A stretch of DNA of 29,164 nucleotides from CAYWOS01 sp964459985 (GCA_964459985.1 CAYWOS010000034.1:1-29164); one strand, 5' to 3'. Shown: positions 1 to 7,865, numbered from the stretch's first letter. Made by a program: numbers and translations. Notes: generated by a model not told the origin, from the letters alone.

Positions 1-1694
1 TCGTAGCAGACGTAGCAATCCTCGGGCATATCGGCATGGATGCGGCCGATGCAGTTTTCAAACACGAACAGCGGCACGCCGGCGTCGGTATGATAGGTAT
101 AGAAATCGTAATTGCCGTTCTTATAATTGAGCGGATCGTTCAGCGACAGGCGTTCGACGAGGTACGCTTCCATCTTCTTGTAGTTGTCGGTGGGCGTGCC
201 CGTTTCCCATTTGCTGCCGTAGGCGGGATCGGAGGAGCCGGAAATCGCCAGCATCGCGATCTTGAGGTTTTCGTTCGCGACGGGCACGGCGTTCAGCGCC
301 ATCACCATGTCGTAGGACGCCGTGGCGGCGATCCTTTCGGGCATGGCGGCCTGCAGCCACATCGCCATCATCGAGCCGTTGGAGGAACCCGTGGCGTACA
401 CGCGGGTCGCGTCGACGGGATAGCGCTCGATCATCTGATCGATCAGAGCGTTGACGAAGGGCACGTCGGTCGCGTAATTCCACATGAAGTTGGTCGGGAA
501 GCTGGTCGCCTGCTGCGAACCGGTGGGGCAGACCGCGATGAAGCCGCGCTCCTCCGCCACCTTGTACCAGCCGTAGCGCACGGCGCTTTCCGAGCCGTTG
601 ACGTTCATGCCGTGGAAGCAGATGACCATCGGGATCGTGCCGTCGGCGGCGTCCTTGAGGCGCTCGGGCACGTAGATGTACATTTCGCGGTTGACGCCGT
701 CCACCTCGACCGTTTCGCGCACATAACCCAGCTCCTCGGGCTCCGCCCAATAGCGCATGGCGCGCAGGTTGGTGTACGCGGGCGCCCACTGCACGTGGCG
801 CAGCACGTCGCCCCACAGGTATTGGACGAAGCCCTGATCGTACACGTCCATATCCGAGTAATTGACGTACACGTTGCTGACGGCGGCGTCGGTGATTTCG
901 TTGGTCTTGGCGAGCCAGCCGAGCGGATGATACAGCGCGTCGGCGTACTTGTCTTTATAGATCAGCGTTTCGCTGTCCGAGCAGTCGTTGGCGGCGACGA
1001 AGTAATCAACGAGCGCGTCGACCTTCGCCGTCTTTTCGGAGGCCGCGATCCACACGGGGAGCGGCACGTCGGCGATCATCACGGAGGGTTCGACGCTCGG
1101 GGTGGTTTTGAGCTGCTTTAGCAGATTTTCGTCGATCTCATTGACGCCAAGGAACGCCGCGCCCGCGTACATCTGCGGGAAGGTCAGCGCCTGATACAGC
1201 ATCACGTCGGCGCCCTCGCCGTAGCCGATGACATAGAAGGCGCACTGGCCGCCGTGACGGTAGATCATGTTCGATTTGCTGTACGCCAGCGCCGCGTCGA
1301 TGTAGGCGTCCTCGTTTTCGGGCGCGCCCCATACGCCGTCCTTGGCTTCGCAGTAGATGATGTCGAACTTATACTGGTCGGCGAGCGCTTTCCAGCCGCT
1401 TTCCTCCAGGAAGGTCAGGCTGTTCGCGCCGTTCGGACCGGCGATCAGCACGGTGGGACGTTTGGGACCCATTTCCTCCGCGACGTATTCATATACGGCG
1501 CGCTCGGAGCCGTCGGCCAGCGTCAGCGTATACTGAAAGTATCCCGTCACCGAGGGGAAGGTGGGGTTCTCGGCGTTGCGCTCGGGCATGACCGAGGTAT
1601 CCGGCCAGGGCGCGAGGGTCATTTCCGCCGTCGCGGACGCGCACAGGCTCATGATCAGCAAAAGGGACAAAAGCAGCGATAAGGGTTTCTTCAT
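1..1694 (-). CDS. secreted two-domain esterase (PHB-depolymerase/feruloyl-esterase-like), 3' end cut by window
   Basis: About 564 codons are visible; the stop lies beyond the window edge. It starts at ATG 1694 with GGAAAGGA about 10 nt upstream. Residues 1-23 form a signal peptide ending in ATA|E. Residues 330-565 are an esterase_phd-type alpha/beta hydrolase: oxyanion-hole segment CFHGM (359-363), nucleophile elbow GSSNG with Ser438, acid Asp489 in GSSDPAYG, and His553 in GRIHADMP. Residues 60-300 repeat the same fold plan, but the elbow reads GYGEG (157-161), so the serine position is Gly159 and this half is probably inactive. Its neighbour at 1739-3463 is a paralogue of the same architecture, read first on the same strand with a 44-bp gap, so they are probably co-transcribed. 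Exported esterases of this class usually cut acetyl, feruloyl or polyester bonds; the substrate here is unknown. Confidence 0.82.
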   Translation of the reverse strand, partial: MKKPLSLLLSLLLIMSLCASATAEMTLAPWPDTSVMPERNAENPTFPSVTGYFQYTLTLADGSERAVYEYVAEEMGPKRPTVLIAGPNGANSLTFLEESGWKALADQYKFDIIYCEAKDGVWGAPENEDAYIDAALAYSKSNMIYRHGGQCAFYVIGYGEGADVMLYQALTFPQMYAGAAFLGVNEIDENLLKQLKTTPSVEPSVMIADVPLPVWIAASEKTAKVDALVDYFVAANDCSDSETLIYKDKYADALYHPLGWLAKTNEITDAAVSNVYVNYSDMDVYDQGFVQYLWGDVLRHVQWAPAYTNLRAMRYWAEPEELGYVRETVEVDGVNREMYIYVPERLKDAADGTIPMVICFHGMNVNGSESAVRYGWYKVAEERGFIAVCPTGSQQATSFPTNFMWNYATDVPFVNALIDQMIERYPVDATRVYATGSSNGSMMAMWLQAAMPERIAATASYDMVMALNAVPVANENLKIAMLAISGSSDPAYGSKWETGTPTDNYKKMEAYLVERLSLNDPLNYKNGNYDFYTYHTDAGVPLFVFENCIGRIHADMPEDCYVCY

Positions 1695-1738
1695 GGCATG
1701 GGTCCTTCCTTTCCGATCATAAAGGATGATTGTATTGT

Positions 1739-3463
1739 TTACATGGAGGGAAGCTCGACCTTTTCGCCCATGTAATACAGCGTGCCGTCCTCGGCGCGGG
1801 CGAACTTGGTCATGTAATCATAGAACATATAGGTTTCGTCGGGCATATCGGCGTGCACCTTGCCGATGCTGGTTTCGAGCGTGTAGAGCGGCGCGCCCTG
1901 CGCGTTCTCCCAAACGTAATACTTCCACGTGCCGTTCTGATAGGTCTTGGCGGCGTCGAACGCCGTCAGCCCCAGCCGGGTCGCCAGATAGCCCTGCAGT
2001 TTCGTCAGGCTCGGCGTGGCGAGCAGATCGGCGGTGTTCATGTAGGAGTCCAGCGTGCCCACGCCCGTCATCAGCGCGATGGGCAGCTCTTCGTTGGGCG
2101 AGAACGCCGTCATATCGTACACGAAATCGCTCGTCGCGGCGGCAGCGAACAGGTTCGGCATCTGCGCCATGCACATGATGGAGAAAATGGAGCCCATCGA
2201 GGTGCCCGTCAGGTATACGCGGGTCTGATCGACGCTGTAATTGGCGATCATGTATTCGCGGATGGCCTTGACGAACGCCAGATCCTCGCCGCCCCAGGTG
2301 TTGGTTGTGATGTAGTTGGAGGCGCGCGATCCGCTGGGATGCACGACGATGCAGTTCTTTTCTTCCGCCAGCTTGATCCAGCCCGAACGCACGGCAAATT
2401 CCTCGCCGCCGCCGCCCAGACCGTGGAACACGAAGACGAGCGGCACGCCGCTTTCCTTGCCTTCCTTGACGTCGGTGGGCACGTAGACGTAGAACTCGCG
2501 CGTTTTGCCGTCCATGTCCAGCGTTACGTACTCATTGCCCACTTCCTCAGGGAACGCCCAGGCGCGCAGCACGCGGGTGTTGCCGTAGGCGGGGAAGCAC
2601 TGCACGCGGAACAGGAAATCGCGCCACAGATAGGCGAGGAAATCGGGATCGCCGTAGATATCCTTGCCGCCGTAAGTCACCATGACCTTGGACACTTCCT
2701 GCTCGGTCATCTGATTGGTGGCGGCGAGATAGCTGATCGGCTGATAGATCTCATCGGCGAACTGATTGCTGTACACGTCCTTCGTTCCGCAATGGTTCAC
2801 CTGCGCCCAGTAGGCGGCGTAATCGGCGTTGGCGGCGGCATCCTTCGCCGTCACCAACCATACGGGCAGGGGCAGCGGCTTGCCCGTCTCGTTTTCGCCC
2901 TGCCTTTCCGCCGTCGCCGTGCCGCCCAGCAGCGCCAGACCGGCGTACTGATCGGTGTTGGCGACCGCTTCGCGGGACATCATCGCGGCGCCTTCTTCAT
3001 AGCCGATCAGATAGTACGCGCCGCGCCCGCCGTGGCGGTAATACGTGTTCGCCTTGAGCACGGCGAGCACAGCCTTGAGATAGGCGTCCTCGTCCGCCGC
3101 CCATGTCCCGTTTTCAGCTTCCAGCAGCACGGGGACAAACTGATCGGCGTCCGCCAGCGCCTTCCAGCCGCTTTCTTCCAGGAAGGTCAGGCTGTTCGCG
3201 CCGTCGGGCGGCGCGATCATTACCGTGCCGCGCTTGATGACGGTGTCGTCGGGAATATAGATGTACGCGGCGCGCGTTTTGTCGCCGACCGTCACGTCAA
3301 ACTTGAAAAACCCCTCCAGCGCGGGCGCCTGCAAATTGGCGGGATCGGCCTCGAAGGGAACCGTCATATCGGGGATGGGCGTCAGCGTCATTTCGGCGGT
3401 CGCCGGCGCAACGCAGGCGAAAAGGATGCAAATGGCAAGAAGAATCCCTGCTGATCTTTTCAT
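1739..3463 (-). CDS. secreted two-domain esterase (PHB-depolymerase/feruloyl-esterase-like)
   Basis: Complete, 574 residues. The start is ATG 3463, preceded by GAAAGGA; the frame stays open further upstream only because the DNA is GC-rich, and this ATG is where the signal peptide begins (residues 1-23, KR then a hydrophobic core, ATA|E). The C-terminal catalytic half (about 310-574) has FHGLGGGG (346-353), the elbow GTSMG with Ser422, a probable Asp472, and His537 in GKVHADMP. The N-terminal half (about 55-290) follows the same strand and helix order (compare FLEESGWKALAD with FAVRSGWIKLAE), but its elbow is GYEEG (154-158) with Glu156 where the serine should be, and its oxyanion HG is replaced by PP. 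A weak LFAC lipobox-like string exists, but AxA cleavage fits better and is the only one shared with the paralogue. It is first gene of a two-gene minus-strand unit behind the promoter at 4154-4182. Confidence 0.85.
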   Translation of the reverse strand: MKRSAGILLAICILFACVAPATAEMTLTPIPDMTVPFEADPANLQAPALEGFFKFDVTVGDKTRAAYIYIPDDTVIKRGTVMIAPPDGANSLTFLEESGWKALADADQFVPVLLEAENGTWAADEDAYLKAVLAVLKANTYYRHGGRGAYYLIGYEEGAAMMSREAVANTDQYAGLALLGGTATAERQGENETGKPLPLPVWLVTAKDAAANADYAAYWAQVNHCGTKDVYSNQFADEIYQPISYLAATNQMTEQEVSKVMVTYGGKDIYGDPDFLAYLWRDFLFRVQCFPAYGNTRVLRAWAFPEEVGNEYVTLDMDGKTREFYVYVPTDVKEGKESGVPLVFVFHGLGGGGEEFAVRSGWIKLAEEKNCIVVHPSGSRASNYITTNTWGGEDLAFVKAIREYMIANYSVDQTRVYLTGTSMGSIFSIMCMAQMPNLFAAAATSDFVYDMTAFSPNEELPIALMTGVGTLDSYMNTADLLATPSLTKLQGYLATRLGLTAFDAAKTYQNGTWKYYVWENAQGAPLYTLETSIGKVHADMPDETYMFYDYMTKFARAEDGTLYYMGEKVELPSM

Positions 3464-3637
3464 GATGAATCCTTTCGTAAATCGTCTTTCGTTTTGTTTT
3501 CGGGTATCGCCCGGAGAAAGAGATACCGTGGCGTTCGGCGGATCGGCCGTTTTACAAGCCTTGTTGATCCGTTCCGTGTCCGTGCTTTGCTTATCTGTTC
3601 CCTCGGACCGGTCACCGCGCTTTCCGCTTCGTCCGTT

Positions 3638-3897
3638 CCAATGGCGCGGCATGTCCCGAACCGGGCTGCGGTACGCCGCTTGTCGTGCGCCGTTTGCGCC
3701 GCGCTTGCCGCAATGGGAACGGATTTGTCCGAAACCTCGACAGCGCCGCGCTGTCTGCGGCGCGCTGTTTGCGATCTGCTGCTGTAATGCGCCGTTTGCG
3801 CCGCGCCGCGCCTGTCGCAATGGGAACGGATTTGTCCGAAATCTCGACAGCGACGCGCTGTCTGCGGCGCGCTGTTTGCAGTCTGCTGTTGCGATGC
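3638..3897. repeat. ~102-bp tandem repeat with conserved hairpins in the esterase leader
   Basis: Two well-matched copies begin at 3686 and 3788 (TGCGCCGTTTGCGCCGCG...) and run through AATGGGAACGGATTTGTCC and a CTGTCTGCGGCGCGCTG block. A third, decayed partial copy precedes them from about 3638. Each good copy carries a stem GACAGCG/CGCTGTC with loop CCG in one and ACG in the other, and a CGGA-TTTG-TCCG hairpin. The loop changes while the stem is kept. ORFs read through this region in several frames but show no ribosome site or codon-position pattern, so it is taken as non-coding. Confidence 0.75.
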
Positions 3898-4127
3898 GTC
3901 TTTTTAGGCGCGGCTCCACGCTCGTCCCGAAGAAGACAGACTTGATCTCAACGTCGTTTACGTCGGATTGACGTGTAATCGGCATCCGGAATCGGCGCGA
4001 TCGACCGTTTTCCGCTTTTTTTCTGACTACTCACCTTCTTTCGGATAAGCCGCGCCGCAGCGCGGGTCTTGTGTGACGGAATATGCCGAGATTGATTTAT
4101 GTTTTGCTTCCGTCCACCCTTTGGTTT

Positions 4128-4146
4128 ATTAATTCATACAATTAAT
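4128..4146. promoter_or_regulatory. candidate operator: ATTAATT-N5-AATTAAT inverted repeat
   Basis: A perfect 7-bp inverted repeat with a 5-nt centre sits where transcription from the minus-strand promoter (boxes at 4177-4182 and 4154-4159) should begin. Two more inverted repeats lie upstream in the same AT-rich island: GCACA-N4-TGTGC at 4184-4197 and TTTCTGT-N9-ACAGAAA at 4221-4243. The position at the start point suggests a repressor site. No regulator gene is in the window to pair with it. Confidence 0.45.
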
Positions 4147-4153
4147 CAAACAG

Positions 4154-4182
4154 AATATAACATAGGGTTTCCCGCTTGTCAA
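4154..4182 (-). promoter_or_regulatory. sigma-A promoter driving the esterase pair
   Basis: Read on the minus strand, TTGACA (4182-4177) is followed after exactly 17 nt by TATATT (4159-4154). It sits in an AT-rich island (about 4098-4290) inside otherwise GC-rich DNA. Transcription would start near 4147, giving a leader of roughly 680 nt before the esterase ATG at 3463. The leader contains the tandem hairpin repeat at 3638-3897. No other minus-strand gene is available for this promoter to serve. Confidence 0.65.
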
Positions 4183-4282
4183 GGCACAATTCTGTGCTAT
4201 ATGGCAAGAAAACCATAAGATTTCTGTCATATAATAACAGAAAATGGAAGAACAGAAAGAATATGGTAAACGTTATTCAATC

Positions 4283-4590
4283 ACAGAGCCTTGACCGTGA
4301 TAGCGCGATAATCTTTGCGGCGTTGTTCGCGGTAGACTCGTGAGCCAGTCGACACGCAGTGTGTGATAATCTGCGCGGCGCTGTTCGCGGCGTACGCGGA
4401 AGCGTGTCGATACGCAGAGCATGTCAGGCTGCGCGGCGCTGTTCGAGCCAGACTCGGCGCGCCTTGATCGCCATAGCTCGATAACCTTTGCGGAGCTGTT
4501 CGCGGCGGACTATGAAACGCATCGCTGTACTGGGCGCGGCGCTGTTTTCGCCGAACTCGGCGCGCTTTGACCGTCAAGGCGCGGCGCTTC
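4283..4590. repeat. degenerate ~58-bp tandem repeat, five units
   Basis: The anchor GCGGCGcTGTTCGCGG recurs at 4317, 4375, 4433, 4490 and 4536, giving periods of 58, 58, 57 and 46 bp. Between anchors the units share gActCggcgcg..ttGA-cg...atagc and GATAATCT-like strings with drift. The anchor resembles the GCGGCGCGCTGTTTGCG block of the repeat at 3638-3897, so the two families may be related. Units are too divergent and too closely spaced for CRISPR. It lies between two promoters (4154-4182 and 4713-4741) and holds no gene I can support. Confidence 0.7.
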
Positions 4591-4712
4591 GGATAAACGC
4601 CGCGCGGATTGAAACCGTTCGTCTGCGTCGCATGACGAGCGCGCCGTCCGCGCAGCATCCGCTTGCCATGCCGCGCGCCTCATGCGGAAACGTACGGGCT
4701 TCGACACATTTC

Positions 4713-4741
4713 TTGATTTTCACCGGGAAAGGGTGTACAAT
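4713..4741 (+). promoter_or_regulatory. sigma-A promoter of the GNAT fusion gene
   Basis: TTGATT (4713-4718), a 17-nt spacer and TACAAT (4736-4741) place the start of transcription near 4749. The ribosome site AAGGAGG at 4756-4762 follows at once, so the leader is only about 20 nt. Confidence 0.6.
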
Positions 4742-4770
4742 CCCTGCGTCGTGATAAGGAGGCGGGAAGC

Positions 4771-5784
4771 TTGTTTCATGATCTGGAGACCGCGCGTCTG
4801 ATGCTGCGCAGCGTGGGCGCGGAGGACAGGGAATTTCTGTTTGAGCAGTTTTCGGACGCCGATGTGACGCGTTTCCTGTTTGACGCGGAGCCGTATGCGA
4901 GCGTTGCGGAGGCCGACGAATTGATTGCTTTCTACACCGCCGCCGAGCCGCGCGCGCAGCACCGATGGATTCTCCGCCTAAAGGGAAACGACGAGAAAAT
5001 CGGCACCTGCGGCTTTCACCGATGGGACGCCGCCGCGCGGCGCGCCGAGATCGGCTACGACCTCATGAAAGCATATCAGGGGCGCGGATACATGACGGAG
5101 GCGCTCGCGGCGATCATCGATTTCGCCGAACGCGAGATGAAGCTGCGCCGGCTCGACGCGCATATCTATCCCGAAAACGCTGCGTCTGTCGCGCTCGCCG
5201 AACGTGCCGGCTTTGTAAAACAGGCGGTCGGCGTAGAATACGTATTTCGCGGCGAAACGTATCCGCACGCCGTCTATTCGCGCTTTTTTCCGCCGGTTCC
5301 CTACGGGTACTGCGGCATGACCTGCGCGCTGTGCTCGCGCCATCGCGCGTCCGGCGTCAGCGCCTGCCCCGGCTGTTCGCGCGACGGCTACTATACCGAT
5401 ACGTGCAAGGCGTACGACTGCTGCGTGGGGAAGGGGTCGACGCATTGCGCGCTGTGCGCCGAGTATCCGTGCAGACGGCTAGGCGGCATGGGCGATTTTC
5501 GCGATTTGAACACGAATAACGTCAAGCGCCGCGTCTGCGATTCAATTCGCGCGGAGGGCTTCGCCGCGTGGTACGATTCGTATAAGGAGCGCGCGGCGCT
5601 TCTGACGAGGGCGCTGGACAGGTATAACGACGGGCGCATGAAGCGCTTTCTTTGCGAAATGTTTATTCAGCGGGACATGAAGGAGCTGCGCGACGTGATG
5701 CGCCGCGCCGAAGCGCTTGTCGGCGATCGGAAGACGCTCGGCAAAGCCTTCCGATCGCTGGCGGCGGAAGCGAAGGACGACTGA
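4771..5784 (+). CDS. GNAT N-acetyltransferase fused to Cys-rich DUF3795-like domain
   Basis: 337 residues. The start is TTG 4771, chosen because AAGGAGG ends 8 nt before it; no ATG lies in a comparable position. Residues 1-170 are a RimJ/RimL-type acetyltransferase: the acetyl-CoA loop is GYDLMKAYQGRGYMTEAL (95-112), followed by HIYPENAASVALAERAGF. Residues 178-337 begin YGYCGMTCALC and contain eleven cysteines between 181 and 234, mostly in CxxC or CxxxC spacings, as in the DUF3795 family, which is thought to bind metal. The rest is helical and charged. RimJ/L enzymes acetylate protein N-termini or small molecules; the target here is unknown. It has its own promoter and a strong terminator and so is a single-gene unit. 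The domain order is clear, the function of the second half is not. Confidence 0.8.
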   Translation: MFHDLETARLMLRSVGAEDREFLFEQFSDADVTRFLFDAEPYASVAEADELIAFYTAAEPRAQHRWILRLKGNDEKIGTCGFHRWDAAARRAEIGYDLMKAYQGRGYMTEALAAIIDFAEREMKLRRLDAHIYPENAASVALAERAGFVKQAVGVEYVFRGETYPHAVYSRFFPPVPYGYCGMTCALCSRHRASGVSACPGCSRDGYYTDTCKAYDCCVGKGSTHCALCAEYPCRRLGGMGDFRDLNTNNVKRRVCDSIRAEGFAAWYDSYKERAALLTRALDRYNDGRMKRFLCEMFIQRDMKELRDVMRRAEALVGDRKTLGKAFRSLAAEAKDD

Positions 5785-5798
5785 AAAACTATACGCAG

Positions 5799-5829
5799 CG
5801 CCCCCGGCGAGCGTTCGCCGGGGGCGTTT
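5799..5829 (+). terminator. rho-independent terminator after the GNAT fusion gene
   Basis: A perfect 12-bp stem CGCCCCCGGCGA / TCGCCGGGGGCG with loop GCGT (5799-5826) is followed by TTT. It begins 14 nt after the stop codon. On the opposite strand it lies about 100 nt beyond the murC stop and could also stop that transcript. Confidence 0.8.
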
Positions 5830-5928
5830 GGCTTACCTGTAAACCGCCTCTCGCGTTGTCGTTTGCGGGATGACAAGGGAAATCACGCGCGTCCGTTATC
5901 GCCGACGACGTTTTCTGCCCGGATCGCG

Positions 5929-7314
5929 TTACTTGCTGTCGCCGTGCAATTGCATCTGCTCGTTGAGCAGATTGATGTTGCCGCAGCCCATCGTGAGCAC
6001 GAGATCGCCCTTTTGCCAGTGCGCGCGGAGATACCTTTCGACATCGTCGAAGGACGGGGTGTGGACGGCGCGGACGCCGCGCGCGCGCATTCCCTCGATC
6101 AGCATGGGCGTGGAAATATCGCCGGGGTCCTTTTCGCGCGCGGCGTAAATATCGGTCACGAGCGTAAAATCGGCGTCGCTCGTGCAGGTAAGGTATTCGT
6201 CGAACAGCCCCTTGACGCGCGAATAGGTGTGCGGCTGCATGACCGCGAAGAGGCGCGCGGGCTTTTGCAGGCGCGCGACGCCGATCGCCGTGCGCATTTC
6301 GGCGGGATTGTGCCCGTAATCGTGATACATGCGCACGCCGTCGATGACGCCCGTCAGCTCAAACCGCCTGTGCACGCCCGCGAAATCCGACAGCGCGCGC
6401 GCGGCGTCGCCGGGCGTCACGCCCGATTCGACGGCGGCGGCGAAGGCGGCGAGCGCGTTCAGGATATTCACCTCGCCCGGCACGCGCAGAACGACGCGCG
6501 CGAGGCGCTCGCCGCGCAGCGAGATATCAAAGCGCGCGCAGCCGTTCCCGTCGTACTCGACGCCGAGCGGGCGATAATCGCAGTCCTCCGTCCGGCCGAA
6601 AGTGATCGTTTTGCAGGACAGCGCCGACAGCCGGCGTCGGACGCGCGCGTCCTCGCCGAAGCCGACGGCCGTGCCGTCCTTGGGCAGCGCCGAGAGAAAC
6701 GTGCCGAAGGCGCGCTCGATGTCGTCCAGATCCTTGTAATAATCCAGATGATCGGCCTCGATGTTGAGCACGACGGCGAGCGTGGGGCGCATGTCGAGAA
6801 AGCTGCCGTGGAACTCGCACGCCTCGGCGACGAAATAGCCTTTGCCGCCTACGCGCGAGCCGCCGCCCAGCGCGTCGAAGCGTCCGCCGATGTGCACCGT
6901 CGGGTCGAGCCCGGCGTCCAAAAGCACCTGCGCCAGCATCGAGGAGGTCGTCGTTTTGCCGTGCGTGCCGCACACGCACAGCGTATGATCATGGCCGTCC
7001 ATGAGCTGTCCCAGCAGCATCGAGCGCTCCATTTCGGGGATGCCCAGCCGCCTGCCCTCGGCGCGCTCGGGGTTGTCGGGCGCGATGGCGGCGGAATAAA
7101 CGATGAGCGCCGCGCCGCAGACGTTGTCCGCGCGGTGGCCGACCGATACCTCGACGCCTTTGCCGCGCAGCCGTTCGACGGCGTGCGAATTGGCGTTATC
7201 CGAGCCGGTGACGACGTATCCTTCCTTGATCAGCATATCGGCGAGCCCCGACATGCTGCTGCCGCCGATGCCGATCATATGGACGCGCCGCCCCGCGAAA
7301 TCCGTGATGTTCAA
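5929..7314 (-). CDS. murC: UDP-N-acetylmuramate--L-alanine ligase
   Basis: 461 residues, the usual MurC length. It adds L-alanine to UDP-MurNAc using ATP, the first step of the peptidoglycan stem peptide in the cytoplasm. The nucleotide-sugar loop GIGGSSMSG is at 15-23, the ATP P-loop GTHGKTTT at 116-123, the central-domain segment NIEADHLDYY follows, and the C-terminal domain contains HDYGHNPAEM. The start is TTG 7314, supported by GAGGTG six nt upstream; there is no ATG near it. No other mur or fts genes lie beside it, so it is separated from the usual dcw cluster. The gene follows ogt on the same strand after 59 nt and has its own possible promoter in that gap. Confidence 0.95.
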   Translation of the reverse strand: MNITDFAGRRVHMIGIGGSSMSGLADMLIKEGYVVTGSDNANSHAVERLRGKGVEVSVGHRADNVCGAALIVYSAAIAPDNPERAEGRRLGIPEMERSMLLGQLMDGHDHTLCVCGTHGKTTTSSMLAQVLLDAGLDPTVHIGGRFDALGGGSRVGGKGYFVAEACEFHGSFLDMRPTLAVVLNIEADHLDYYKDLDDIERAFGTFLSALPKDGTAVGFGEDARVRRRLSALSCKTITFGRTEDCDYRPLGVEYDGNGCARFDISLRGERLARVVLRVPGEVNILNALAAFAAAVESGVTPGDAARALSDFAGVHRRFELTGVIDGVRMYHDYGHNPAEMRTAIGVARLQKPARLFAVMQPHTYSRVKGLFDEYLTCTSDADFTLVTDIYAAREKDPGDISTPMLIEGMRARGVRAVHTPSFDDVERYLRAHWQKGDLVLTMGCGNINLLNEQMQLHGDSK

Positions 7315-7347
7315 ACCGCTTCACCTCGTTTGCTGCCGTTTCGCTTT

Positions 7348-7377
7348 ATTATACGACGAAAAGCGGTAAAGAATCAA
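7348..7377 (-). promoter_or_regulatory. possible murC promoter overlapping the ogt stop codon
   Basis: Read on the minus strand: TTGATT (7377-7372), 18 nt, TATAAT (7353-7348), 33 nt before the murC TTG. The -35 box overlaps the ogt stop codon. The -10 box is perfect and the spacing is one longer than ideal. Confidence 0.5.
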
Positions 7378-7865
7378 CAACCGCGTTCGATTTGCAGCAA
7401 CAGGATTTTTTTGTCAAGCCCGCCCGAGTAGCCGCCCAGCCCGCTTGCCGCCACGACGCGGTGGCAGGGGACGACGATGGGGAGCGGATTGCGCCCGTTC
7501 GCGCCGCCCACGGCGCGGCAGGCGCGCGGCGAGCCGATCGCGGCGGCGATCTGCGCGTAGGTGCGCGTTTCGCCGTAGGGGATCTCCTGAAGCGCCCGCC
7601 ACACGCGCCGCTGAAACGCCGTGCCCTCGGGGTCGAGCGGCAGGGTAAACGCTTTGCGTTTTCCCGGGAAATATTCGGATAGCTGCCGCGCCGCTTCCCG
7701 CAGCACGGCGGCGTCCCTTTCGTCGCCCGCGCCGTCCTCCGGCGGGTTCGCCGCGCCGGTTTCGTCCGTGATTTCACCGCCGCCGATGAAATCAATGCGC
7801 GTGAGCGCCCCGCCCTGTGCGGTCAGCAATAACGTCCCGAACGGCGAATCGATCTTCTTTTGCAT
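7374..7865 (-). CDS. ogt: methylated-DNA--[protein]-cysteine S-methyltransferase
   Basis: 163 residues. It removes methyl groups from O6-methylguanine in DNA by transfer to its own cysteine, a single-use repair protein. The active-site motif PCHRVV is at 133-138 with acceptor Cys134; the helix-turn-helix region TYAQIAAAIGSPRACRAVGGA (102-122) and the asparagine hinge NPLPIVVPCHR are intact. The N-terminal domain is short, as in Ogt-type proteins without an Ada domain. The start ATG 7865 has GGAGG eight nt upstream. It is divergent from the small membrane gene at 7961 across a 95-bp AT-richer gap, which must hold promoters for both, and is followed by murC. Confidence 0.92.
   Translation of the reverse strand: MQKKIDSPFGTLLLTAQGGALTRIDFIGGGEITDETGAANPPEDGAGDERDAAVLREAARQLSEYFPGKRKAFTLPLDPEGTAFQRRVWRALQEIPYGETRTYAQIAAAIGSPRACRAVGGANGRNPLPIVVPCHRVVAASGLGGYSGGLDKKILLLQIERGC

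Noticed and set aside
36..1121. Plus-strand frame of 361 codons
   Set aside because: It is antisense to the truncated esterase gene, whose signal peptide, catalytic motifs and paralogue are clear.
3416..3463. Lipoprotein signal (LFAC) in the complete esterase
   Set aside because: Phe at the -2 position is unusual, the paralogue lacks an equivalent cysteine context, and both share a good ATA|E signal-peptidase I site.
4435..4465. tRNA-like T-arm (GTTCGAGCC)
   Set aside because: The surrounding sequence does not form an acceptor stem or anticodon arm. The string is one variant of the 58-bp repeat anchor.
4283..4590. CRISPR array
   Set aside because: Units drift throughout, the period falls from 58 to 46 bp, there are no conserved repeats with unique spacers, and there are no cas genes.
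5863..7431. Plus-strand frame of 522 codons over murC
   Set aside because: It is antisense to murC, which has all ligase motifs. The product is rich in Arg, His and Ala without recognisable domains and has no ribosome site.
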